Notes: generated by a model not told the origin, from the sequence alone. Counted from the stretch's first letter, positions 1-5,702 are shown. The stretch is DNA of 5,703 nucleotides from Prevotellaceae bacterium (GCA_031270565.1 JAISXJ010000006.1:1-5703); one strand, 5' to 3'. Numbers and translations: made by a program.

Positions 1-2
1 CC

Positions 3-299
3 CGCACTGCTGACGGTGGCGCGAACTGGGACTCCCCCGGCACTTCACTATCCTGGAGTGACGGCGCTGTAAACACCGGTATTAAATTCGGCGACGCATT
101 GGTTTTGCCCGCTGCCGGCGAACGGGAAAGCGGCAATGGCTCGTTGAACAACCGTGGCACCGACAGCTACTACTGGAGCTCTACCACTCACACCTCCAAC
201 GTCCTCGGTCACTTCATGAGCTTCGACAGCGGTGACCAGGAAGCGTTCTACGCCATCCATCGGGCTTGCGGCTACAGTGTGCGTTGCGTGGCGGAATAA
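3..299 (+). CDS. FISUMP / C-type-lectin-like protein, C-terminal fragment (5' end outside window)
   Basis: The frame is open from the window edge to a TAA at 297-299, giving 98 residues of a larger protein whose start is not visible. The layout matches the end of a FISUMP (Fibrobacter succinogenes major paralogous) domain, a C-type-lectin-like fold common in secreted Bacteroidota proteins: LPAAGER at residues 35-41, a Gly/Asn/Ser turn and NNRG at 49-52, YYWSS at 56-60, MSFDSGD at 72-78, and the closing RACGYSVRC at 87-95. Function is probably surface ligand binding; the ligand is unknown. A TTG at 99 could be called as a start, but it would cut the domain in half, so the ORF is best treated as 5'-partial. 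The third codon position is much richer in C than in the downstream genes, and the last 40 codons look like a hypervariable region (see separate entry). A hairpin terminator follows 21 bp after the stop. Family assignment is fairly secure; biological role is not. Confidence 0.8.
   Translation, partial: RTADGGANWDSPGTSLSWSDGAVNTGIKFGDALVLPAAGERESGNGSLNNRGTDSYYWSSTTHTSNVLGHFMSFDSGDQEAFYAIHRACGYSVRCVAE
159..296 (+). other. Putative DGR variable region (VR) with 3' conserved anchor
   Basis: FISUMP and related C-type-lectin folds are known targets of diversity-generating retroelements, in which template adenines are randomised and AAC-type codons become NNC. From 159 to 275 (39 codons) I count 27 codons ending in C, against 5 of 39 in a stretch of the neighbouring rluB gene (1279-1395). 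The encoded residues (D, S, Y, H, N, V, L, F, A, I, C) are mostly reachable from AAC or AAT by changing only A positions. For example, GCC, ATC and CAT at 252-260 sit where family members often have Asn, and TGC at 267 sits in the usual RANG position. The block ends in an apparently invariant stretch (276-296, SVRCVAE), the place expected for the initiation-of-mutagenic-homing sequence. No template repeat or reverse transcriptase is in the window, so this is inference from codon pattern and fold. Confidence 0.45.
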
Positions 300-320
300 A
301 AGCGACCGCCAAAACAAACA

Positions 321-353
321 AAAAGCCTCCAGCAACGGGGGCTTTTAGTTTTT
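321..353 (+). terminator. Intrinsic terminator after the FISUMP gene
   Basis: A 10-bp stem is formed by AAAAGCCTCC (321-330) and GGGGGCTTTT (337-346), with one G-T wobble and the 6-nt loop AGCAAC. A T-rich tail follows (345-353). The A-tract/T-tract symmetry means it could also terminate leftward transcription. It starts 22 bp after the FISUMP stop codon and separates that gene from rluB. Confidence 0.85.
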
Positions 354-414
354 AGGTAAAAAGACAAGAGGTGAGAAATTTTTATGCGTTGACTGTAGAT
401 TTATGAGATGATTG

Positions 415-446
415 TTCGTATTTGCTGTTTTTTTTCCCTACCTTTG
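415..446 (+). promoter_or_regulatory. Bacteroidota-type promoter for the pseudouridine synthase gene
   Basis: TAccTTTG at 439-446 matches the Bacteroidota -7 consensus TAnnTTTG exactly. At the usual 20-bp spacing upstream lies TTCG (415-418), a one-mismatch version of the -33 TTTG. A perfect TTTG at 421-424 is too close (14 bp). Transcription would begin around 450-453, leaving a leader of about 25 nt that is A-rich up to the ATG at 478 and has no Shine-Dalgarno site, as is usual in this phylum. Confidence 0.6.
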
Positions 447-477
447 CCGCGTTTTTGAAACATGATTAAATAAAAAA

Positions 478-1986
478 ATGGAACAAGAAAATGATTTTAC
501 GCCATCGGGCAGCAGTGATGCGCCAAATGGCAATGAGCAGGGGAATGAACGTACCCGTCGTCCACGCATAAACTCTGGACAAAACAGGAGACAGGATTTT
601 AACCCAAACTTTGACTTTCATCGTCATCCCCGGAACGATTATTCGCGAGAAGATCGTCCGTACAGTAACGATGGTAATCATCCTTACCATTCGGAACGTC
701 GTCCGTACAACAGCGATGGTAATCGCCCGTATAATTCGGAACGTCGTCCGTATAACAGCGACGGCAATCGCCCGTATAATTCGGAACGCCGTCCGTATAA
801 CAACGACGGCAATCGTCCGTATAATTCGGAACGCCGTCCGTACAACAGCGACGGTAATCGCCCGTATAATTCGGAGCGTCGTCCGTACAACAGCGATGGT
901 AATCGCTCGTATAATTCGGAGCGTCGTCCGTACAACAGCGACGGTAATCGCCCGTATAATTCGGAGCATCATTCGTACAACAACGACGGTAATCGTCCGT
1001 ATAATTCGGAACGTCGTCCGTATAACAGCGACGGCAATCGTTCGTATAATTCGGAGCGTCGTCCGTACAACAACGGAGGCAATCGCCCGTATAATTCGGA
1101 GCGTCGTCCGTACAATAGCGGAGGCAATCGTCCTTATAATTCAGGTCGTAAGCCATTTGATCGTGGCAACAATAGCGTCGGTCGTTCGTACGAAGACAGG
1201 GATTATGACCCGAATGACAAATACAGTCAAAAGAAACAGATTGAGTACAAGAAACAGTTCGTTGACTTTACGCAACCTATGAGACTGAATAAGTTTATGG
1301 CAAATTCAGGGATATGTTCTCGCCGCGAAGCTGATGAATATATTCTGGCAGGCGTGATAAAGGTTAACGGAGAGCCGGCAACTGAACTTGGCGTAAAAAT
1401 TATTCCTGCTACGGATAAAGTCCTGTTTCACGATCAACTGGTTCAGGTAGAAAAAAAGGTTTATATCCTGCTAAACAAGCCCAAAAATTGCGTTACCACA
1501 TCCGATGACCCGCAGGAACGGTGTACGGTGCTTGATTTGGTGAAAGGCGCTTGCCCTGAACGTATCTATCCTGTCGGCAGATTAGACAGAAATACGACGG
1601 GTGTTATTCTCATCACCAACGATGGTGATTTGACCTCAAAGCTCACTCATCCCAAGTATGACAAGAAGAAAGTCTATCAGGTAACACTCAACAAGGCTCT
1701 GCAGCCGAGTGATATGCAACAATTAGCTGACGGTATAACACTTGAAGACGGTGAAATTAAGGCGGATGCTATCAGTTACATCGTTGATGGCAGTGAAAAA
1801 CAGATTGGCATTGAAATTCATTCCGGCAGAAATCGTATAGTGCGTCGTATGTTTGAACATCTGGGCTATCATATTGCGCGTCTGGACAGAGTCTATTTTG
1901 CGGGATTAACCAAGAAAAATCTTCCTCGCGGCAAATGGCGTTACTTGTCAGAATCTGAAGTAAATATGCTTAAAATGAGTAATTAA
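478..1986 (+). CDS. rluB: 23S rRNA pseudouridine synthase, RsuA/RluB family, with repeat-expanded N-terminal tail
   Basis: This 502-residue protein has three parts. Residues 1-267 are a hydrophilic, probably disordered Asn/Arg/Tyr/Ser-rich tail containing eleven 15-residue repeats (residues 60-224). An S4 RNA-binding domain starts at MRLNKFMA (268) and includes CSRREADE and IKVNGE. A RsuA/RluB/RluE/RluF-type catalytic domain follows from about residue 325, with ILLNKP, the active-site motif GRLDRNTTG (367-375, catalytic Asp370) and the C-terminal GRNRIVRRMFEHLGY signature from 450. It should isomerise a uridine in 23S rRNA; RluB (U2605, E. coli numbering) is the usual name for S4-containing Bacteroidota members, but RluE/RluF-type specificity cannot be excluded from sequence. 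The S4-plus-catalytic core from Met268 is about 235 residues, close to a normal bacterial enzyme, so the tail roughly doubles the protein. The ATG at 478 is supported by the promoter about 32 bp upstream and by an in-frame acidic N-terminus. It is monocistronic, with terminators on both sides. Low-complexity N-terminal tails are, from memory, seen in other Bacteroidota homologues and may add RNA affinity. Confidence 0.88.
   Translation: MEQENDFTPSGSSDAPNGNEQGNERTRRPRINSGQNRRQDFNPNFDFHRHPRNDYSREDRPYSNDGNHPYHSERRPYNSDGNRPYNSERRPYNSDGNRPYNSERRPYNNDGNRPYNSERRPYNSDGNRPYNSERRPYNSDGNRSYNSERRPYNSDGNRPYNSEHHSYNNDGNRPYNSERRPYNSDGNRSYNSERRPYNNGGNRPYNSERRPYNSGGNRPYNSGRKPFDRGNNSVGRSYEDRDYDPNDKYSQKKQIEYKKQFVDFTQPMRLNKFMANSGICSRREADEYILAGVIKVNGEPATELGVKIIPATDKVLFHDQLVQVEKKVYILLNKPKNCVTTSDDPQERCTVLDLVKGACPERIYPVGRLDRNTTGVILITNDGDLTSKLTHPKYDKKKVYQVTLNKALQPSDMQQLADGITLEDGEIKADAISYIVDGSEKQIGIEIHSGRNRIVRRMFEHLGYHIARLDRVYFAGLTKKNLPRGKWRYLSESEVNMLKMSN
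655..1149 (+). repeat. Eleven tandem 45-bp repeats coding for RPYNSDGNRPYNSER
   Basis: Eleven contiguous 45-bp units encode 15-residue copies of RPYNSDGNRPYNSER inside the rluB tail. Each copy is a doubled RPYNS motif (8+7 residues). The first unit (655-699, with SNDGNHPYH) and the last (1105-1149, with SGGN and SGR) are the most divergent, and a degenerate half-copy (KPFDRGNN) follows. Unit 7 ends EH and unit 8 begins HS. Units differ mostly at silent sites (CGT/CGC, TAC/TAT, GAT/GAC, AAC/AAT), so the peptide is better kept than the DNA. Because the unit length is a multiple of three and has no stops in several frames, it generates long spurious ORFs on both strands. Confidence 0.97.
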
Positions 1987-2008
1987 TAGAATTAAACTGT
2001 GAAAAAAT

Positions 2009-2046
2009 AAGGCTGCCCCAAATGTGGAGTAGCCTTGTTTTTTTTT
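2009..2046 (+). terminator. Intrinsic terminator after the pseudouridine synthase gene
   Basis: AAGGCT (2009-2014) pairs with AGCCTT (2031-2036). The stem continues inward through a G-T wobble and CCCCA/TGGAG (2016-2020/2025-2029, one C-A mismatch) to the loop AATG. One G and then nine T residues (2038-2046) follow. It begins 23 bp after the rluB stop codon. Confidence 0.9.
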
Positions 2047-2166
2047 ATTTGCGGTACCACAGTCGGGGTTGATGCCGGACATCAGGATGGTAATCGGCGT
2101 TTGCCCAATATTACCGAGTTGGGGCAGATGTTGATTGCGGTATCTTCATTATTGGTTAATATTTGC
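2047..2166. other. Intergenic spacer with inverted symmetry, no recognisable gene
   Basis: No convincing CDS lies between the rluB terminator and the next promoter. A forward frame starting at a TTG in the terminator (2035) is open to 2250 but has no recognisable product and overlaps the terminator, promoter and next gene. The stretch is more GC-rich than typical spacers here and shows nested inverted repeats: GGTAAT (2089-2094) with ATTACC (2110-2115), and ACATC (2079-2083) with GATGT (2127-2131). It also has two near-copies of TTGCGGTAyC (2049-2058 and 2134-2143). It could be a decayed mobile or palindromic element, a small RNA or a gene remnant; I cannot decide. Confidence 0.35.
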
Positions 2167-2198
2167 TTTGATTACCCGATAAAAATGTTATACCTTTG
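2167..2198 (+). promoter_or_regulatory. Strong-consensus Bacteroidota promoter for the glycosyltransferase operon
   Basis: TTTG (2167-2170) and TAccTTTG (2191-2198) are separated by exactly 20 bp, a perfect match to the Bacteroidota primary sigma factor (-33 TTTG / -7 TAnnTTTG) consensus. The expected transcription start is around 2202-2205, about 42-45 nt before the ATG at 2247. The -7 octamer is identical to that of the rluB promoter. It is the only clear promoter seen for the three genes that follow. Confidence 0.85.
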
Positions 2199-2201
2199 TC
2201 T

Positions 2202-2218
2202 GCCTGAAACAAACAGGC
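2202..2218 (+). promoter_or_regulatory. Hairpin at the predicted 5' end of the operon mRNA
   Basis: GCCTG (2202-2206) and CAGGC (2214-2218) form a perfect 5-bp stem around the A-rich loop AAACAAA. It falls at or just after the predicted transcription start, so the mRNA would begin in or next to a stem-loop, a placement known in other bacteria to protect transcripts from decay. There is no T-run, so it is not a terminator. Confidence 0.5.
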
Positions 2219-2246
2219 GTTTATTTCTTTTACAAAGGATTCATTT

Positions 2247-3137
2247 ATGAGAAAAAAGAATATTATTTTGTTCATTTCGGGGCTTGTAGTGGTTGCCGGT
2301 CTGGTGATTGCATTGCTTTTCAGCCTCCGAAAAATGAAAGTCGCCGAAGAAGAAGTAGCAGGGCTTATCGAACAAATGACATACGAAAAAGAGACGCTGG
2401 AGAATGAATACAACGATATAGCCTACGAACTGGAAGGCTTTTCGGTGCGGATAGATAATGATTCCATCCTGCGGAAACTTGACGAAGAGCAGAAACGTGT
2501 GCAGCTTTTGCTCGAAGAGTTACGCACTACCAAAGCCACCAACACGCGCAGAATAGCCGAGCTGAAAAAAGAACTGGCTTCCGTACGTCAGGTGCTTACG
2601 TATTATATTGCACAGGTGGATTCGCTGAATCTGGTGAATACACAATTGCAGTCCGAAAATCGTGAAGTACGCGAACAGTACCATCAGGCAACACAAACCG
2701 TTCACACACTTGAAAAAGAAAAAGAGGCGCTCTCCGAACAGGTTACAATCGCTTCGCAACTTGAGGTGCGTAACATTGTAGTAGAGCAATTGAATGAACG
2801 TGGAAAAAATGTCAGCCGCATCAGTCGAACGGATTTGTTGAAAGTAACATTCACCGTCGGGAAAAATATCACCGCTTCCGTCGGTGGAAAAACCGTCTAT
2901 CTGCGCATTGTTACGCCTGACGATCGCGTATTGGTGAAGAAAGAGACGGATACATTCCTCTTTGAAAACAAAAATATTCCCTATTCCTGCAAAAAACAGT
3001 TTGAATACGGCAGCGAAGCCGTTGATGAGGTACTCTACTGGACTGTGGAAGAGACGTTGCTTGTCGGCGCCTATCGGGTGGATATTTTTATCGACCAGCA
3101 TTTGGCAGGTTCACAGGTATTCACACTAAAGAAATAG
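2247..3137 (+). CDS. Membrane-anchored coiled-coil protein, conserved Bacteroidota type, unknown function
   Basis: The protein has 296 residues. A short basic N-terminus (MRKKN) precedes one hydrophobic helix (about 6-27). With no signal-peptidase motif, this suggests a single-pass anchor with the bulk outside the cytoplasmic membrane. Residues about 30-180 are rich in Glu, Lys, Leu and Gln with heptad spacing, indicating a long coiled coil (for example RRIAELKKELASVRQ and LEKEKEALSEQV). The C-terminal ~110 residues look like a compact beta-rich domain (KVTFTVGKNITAS, VYLRIVTPDDRVL, YRVDIFIDQHLAGSQVF). I recall similar uncharacterised proteins from Bacteroides relatives, but no function. The ATG is preceded 7 nt upstream by AAAGGA (2234-2239), an unusually good Shine-Dalgarno match for this phylum. 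It is the first gene of a likely operon; the next gene begins 21 bp after its stop. It should not be called SMC or a chromosome-segregation protein on coiled coil alone. Confidence 0.85.
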   Translation: MRKKNIILFISGLVVVAGLVIALLFSLRKMKVAEEEVAGLIEQMTYEKETLENEYNDIAYELEGFSVRIDNDSILRKLDEEQKRVQLLLEELRTTKATNTRRIAELKKELASVRQVLTYYIAQVDSLNLVNTQLQSENREVREQYHQATQTVHTLEKEKEALSEQVTIASQLEVRNIVVEQLNERGKNVSRISRTDLLKVTFTVGKNITASVGGKTVYLRIVTPDDRVLVKKETDTFLFENKNIPYSCKKQFEYGSEAVDEVLYWTVEETLLVGAYRVDIFIDQHLAGSQVFTLKK

Positions 3138-3158
3138 CCGCTGGCGGCATACGTGTCT

Positions 3159-4811
3159 ATGAAAAATCAAGGCGTTCGGAAATTACTCACGCAACTGATT
3201 TTAGTTCTGGTGGGTTGCGTACTATTCCTGCCGGGACTTGGAAGTGTTCATCTGTTCGACTGGGATGAGATAAATTTTGCCGAGTCGGCACGCGAAATGC
3301 TCCTGACAGGCGATTATTTGACCGTTCAGGTGAATTTTGAGCCATTCTGGGAAAAACCGCCACTGTTTATCTGGATGCAGGCTTTGTCGATGCATCTTTT
3401 TGGCGTCAACGAATTTGCCGCACGACTGCCGAATGTTCTTTGCGGCATTATTACGCTGCTGACGCTCTTCAATTGTGGCTATCGACTTAAGGGTTATCGC
3501 TTCGGATTGCTCTGGAGTATGTTGTATGCCTGTTCATTATTTCCATTTTTCTATTTTAAAACGGGAATTATTGACCCATGGTTTAACCTTTTTATCTTCG
3601 GCGGCGTCTATTGTTTTATGCGCTTCACGGCGCCTGAACATCGCGGGAATGCCGTATGGCAAGTAGCGCTTTCGGCGCTGTTTTTGGGCTTGGCAATCCT
3701 GACAAAGGGACCCGTCGGACTGCTGATTTTCCTCCTGACATTCGCCGTATATCTCCTTGTTAACCGGTTTAAACTGCGCTTTACGTGGATGCAGGTACTG
3801 CTTTTTATGGTGATTACAGCCGGAGTTGGCGGACTGTGGTTTATTCTGCAAATCATCGCCGGAAACTATGCAGTTGTTCAGGATTTTATCGCCTATCAAA
3901 TTCGCCTGTTTCAGACGCAGGATGCCGGACACGGCGGCTTTTTTCTTTATCATTTTGTAATGATACTGATAGGCGTTTTCCCTGCCTCTCTGCTGGCATT
4001 ACCGGTATTTCACCGCTCGGTATTGCGTGATGAAGAAAACAGAAATACCGCACACATGTTCAGATGGATGATGATATTGTTTGGGGTGGTGCTGATTTTG
4101 TTCACAATTGTCAAAACCAAGATTGTGCATTACGCCTCAATGAGCTATTTCCCGCTGACATTTATGGCGGCATGGTATGTTAATCGCTGCATTGCCGGCA
4201 AAGAGCGGATATTTGTCTGGCAAAAAATACTGATACTGACATTTGCTGCGATTTATGGGCTGGCGGTGGCGCTACTGCCCAGCTTCGACAGATTAAAAGT
4301 ACATATCATTCCTTATCTGGACGAATTTACAGCAGGTAATCTTCAAGCCGTTTCACAGTGGCATGGATTTGAACCGTTAATCGGTTGCATGCTCATTCTT
4401 ACCACGACGCTCTTTTGTATTTGGGTAAAAAGGACAGGCAGGGCTGTGGCAGTTCTGTTGCTGGGAGCGGTGCTGTTTGTAAGTTCGACAATGTTCTTTG
4501 TTGTGCCTGAGGTGGAAAAATATACGCAGGTGTCAATGATTGAATTTTTAGAACTGCGGCGTGGCGAGGACTGTTACATATATCCGATACACAAAAGCTA
4601 TGCGCACTATTTTTATGCCGACAGACAAAGGGAAAATCGTTTAGCCGATTCTGCCATCTTGATGCGCGGGCAGCTTGATAAGCCATGTTATTTTATCCTG
4701 CGCCACACCCGTGTCGAGGTGGAAAATTTTGAAAAGGACGCGCCGGATGCCAAATTCCTCTATGCCGAAAACGGCTTTGCCTTTTACGTCAGAATACCAA
4801 ACACTTATTGA
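3159..4811 (+). CDS. GT39 (PMT/ArnT-like) membrane glycosyltransferase
   Basis: This 550-residue polytopic membrane protein of the GT-C superfamily matches E. coli ArnT in length. A first membrane helix (about 12-28) leads into the periplasmic loop carrying the hallmark acidic motif FDWDEINFAESAREM (33-47; Asp36-Glu37 are the presumed catalytic/metal residues) and the conserved FWEKPPL (63-69). About ten further hydrophobic helices follow, then a soluble C-terminal domain (from about residue 445). Family members transfer a sugar from a polyprenyl phosphate to lipid A, protein or another envelope glycan on the periplasmic side; acceptor and sugar cannot be read here. ATG 3159 is preferred over an in-frame GTG at 3153, which adds only two residues; no Shine-Dalgarno site is visible. 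It lies 21 bp after the coiled-coil gene and 12 bp before a GT2 gene that could supply its lipid-linked donor. Calling it arnT would overstate specificity. Confidence 0.88.
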   Translation: MKNQGVRKLLTQLILVLVGCVLFLPGLGSVHLFDWDEINFAESAREMLLTGDYLTVQVNFEPFWEKPPLFIWMQALSMHLFGVNEFAARLPNVLCGIITLLTLFNCGYRLKGYRFGLLWSMLYACSLFPFFYFKTGIIDPWFNLFIFGGVYCFMRFTAPEHRGNAVWQVALSALFLGLAILTKGPVGLLIFLLTFAVYLLVNRFKLRFTWMQVLLFMVITAGVGGLWFILQIIAGNYAVVQDFIAYQIRLFQTQDAGHGGFFLYHFVMILIGVFPASLLALPVFHRSVLRDEENRNTAHMFRWMMILFGVVLILFTIVKTKIVHYASMSYFPLTFMAAWYVNRCIAGKERIFVWQKILILTFAAIYGLAVALLPSFDRLKVHIIPYLDEFTAGNLQAVSQWHGFEPLIGCMLILTTTLFCIWVKRTGRAVAVLLLGAVLFVSSTMFFVVPEVEKYTQVSMIEFLELRRGEDCYIYPIHKSYAHYFYADRQRENRLADSAILMRGQLDKPCYFILRHTRVEVENFEKDAPDAKFLYAENGFAFYVRIPNTY

Positions 4812-4823
4812 ATCAAATAAATT

Positions 4824-5573
4824 ATGCTGAACAACAAAAAAGTGGTGGTAGTGATGCCTGCTTACAACGCCGAAAAAACGCTGGAAAAAACCTATAATGA
4901 AATTCCGCGTAATCTGGTCGATTTGGTCATTCTCACTGATGATTGCAGTCAGGATTTTACGGTGAAACGCGCCCGAACACTCGGCATTGACGAAGTGTTA
5001 GTCCATGAAAAGAATCGCGGATACGGAGGCAATCAGAAAACCTGTTATGCCCGTGCCCTGGAACTTGGCGCTGACATTGTGATTATGTTGCATCCTGACT
5101 ATCAATATACTCCCAAACTGCTGTTGGCAATGGCTTCCATCATTGCCAACGATGTTTATCCGGTGGTATTGGCATCCAGAATTTTGGGGAAAGGCGCACG
5201 CAAAGGCGGTATGCCATTGATAAAATATGTGGCTAACCGCTGCCTGACACTAATCGAAAATATTTTGCTGGGACAAAAACTGTCGGAATATCACACCGGT
5301 TATCGGGCGTTTTCGGCAGAGGCATTGCGCAATATTAATCTGAATGTTAATTCGGATGACTTTATTTTTGACAATGAAATGCTGGCACAACTGTTTTTTC
5401 GCGGTTACGAAATCGGCGAGATAACGTGTCCTACTAAATATTTTAACGAGGCGTCATCTATTAATCTCAAACGCAGTTGCATTTATGGTTTGGGAGTGTT
5501 ACGTGTCTCGCTAATCTACCGTCTGAACAAATGGGGATGGCTTCATTCCAAATTATTTTCATCACCGGCATAA
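4824..5573 (+). CDS. GT2 glycosyltransferase, DPM1-like (polyprenyl-phosphate sugar synthase type)
   Basis: The protein has 249 residues and a GT-A fold. It shows VVVMPAYNAEKTL (8-20), the nucleotide-binding acidic patch DDCSQD (39-44), EKNRGYGGNQK (62-72), the DxD-equivalent HPDYQY (90-95), ASRILG (117-122), EYHTGYRAF (155-163) and DDFIFDNEM (178-186). These are hallmarks of the DPM/DPG-synthase-like GT2 subfamily, which moves a sugar from a nucleotide donor to a polyprenyl phosphate at the cytoplasmic face. It has the short catalytic-domain architecture: no C-terminal transmembrane pair as in ArnC and no GtrA domain. It starts 12 bp after the GT39 gene, suggesting co-expression. The simplest reading is that it makes the lipid-linked sugar used by that enzyme. 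The sugar is unknown, and direct transfer to another acceptor is possible. An 18-bp gap separates its stop from a palindromic element that may end the transcript. Confidence 0.85.
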   Translation: MLNNKKVVVVMPAYNAEKTLEKTYNEIPRNLVDLVILTDDCSQDFTVKRARTLGIDEVLVHEKNRGYGGNQKTCYARALELGADIVIMLHPDYQYTPKLLLAMASIIANDVYPVVLASRILGKGARKGGMPLIKYVANRCLTLIENILLGQKLSEYHTGYRAFSAEALRNINLNVNSDDFIFDNEMLAQLFFRGYEIGEITCPTKYFNEASSINLKRSCIYGLGVLRVSLIYRLNKWGWLHSKLFSSPA

Positions 5574-5590
5574 TCTTTCTGTTTAGGGGG

Positions 5591-5702
5591 CTTCTAAAAA
5601 TTAGATTTTTCAAGGCTTGCGATTGAGGTAAAAGCGGAGTTTACTAACGTAAATGAGCATTTTACCGAAAGAGCGTAACGCAGAAAAAGCAATTTTTAGA
5701 AG
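5591..5702. repeat. 112-bp imperfect palindrome with perfect 12-bp terminal inverted repeats (REP/MITE-like)
   Basis: CTTCTAAAAATT (5591-5602) is matched exactly by AATTTTTAGAAG (5691-5702). Inside, TTTTTC (5606-5611) pairs with GAAAAA (5683-5688), GGTAAAA (5627-5633) with TTTTACC (5660-5666), and TTTAC (5640-5644) with GTAAA (5649-5653) around the loop TAAC, so the whole element folds into one long interrupted hairpin. It contains no ORF. A G-run at 5586-5590 precedes the left end, and the window stops one base past the right end, so the palindrome may be longer. It lies 18 bp downstream of the GT2 stop and may also act as a transcription barrier. The appearance is that of a dispersed non-coding repeat; copy number cannot be tested here. 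Confidence 0.75.

Noticed and set aside
48..335. Minus-strand ORF of about 95 codons opposite the FISUMP fragment
   Set aside because: It runs through the terminator hairpin, has no recognisable domain, and the + strand frame has clear FISUMP motifs; it is a shadow.
655..1149. CRISPR-like array
   Set aside because: The 45-bp units are directly adjacent with no unique spacers, lie in frame inside a gene and keep a peptide motif; this is a protein-coding tandem repeat.
466..1156. Several long ORFs in the other frames and on the minus strand across the repeat region
   Set aside because: The 45-bp unit is a multiple of three and lacks stops in several frames, so eleven copies automatically create long repetitive ORFs. 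Only the + frame from 478 continues into recognised S4 and pseudouridine synthase domains.
2035..2250. Small + strand ORF of 71 codons
   Set aside because: It would start at a TTG inside the T-run of a terminator, run through the promoter and overlap the next start codon; no family recognised.
2520..3101. Minus-strand ORF of 193 codons opposite the coiled-coil gene
   Set aside because: There is no promoter or domain support; the + strand gene has a membrane anchor, heptad pattern, promoter and operon context.
2247..3137. SMC/chromosome segregation protein
   Set aside because: Only the coiled coil would suggest it; there is no Walker A or B motif or hinge, and the protein has an N-terminal membrane anchor.
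5591..5702. Integron attC site
   Set aside because: The element is an imperfect palindrome of about the right size, but I see no R'/R'' core sites (GTTRRRY and its inverse) at the ends, and there is no integrase or cassette structure nearby.
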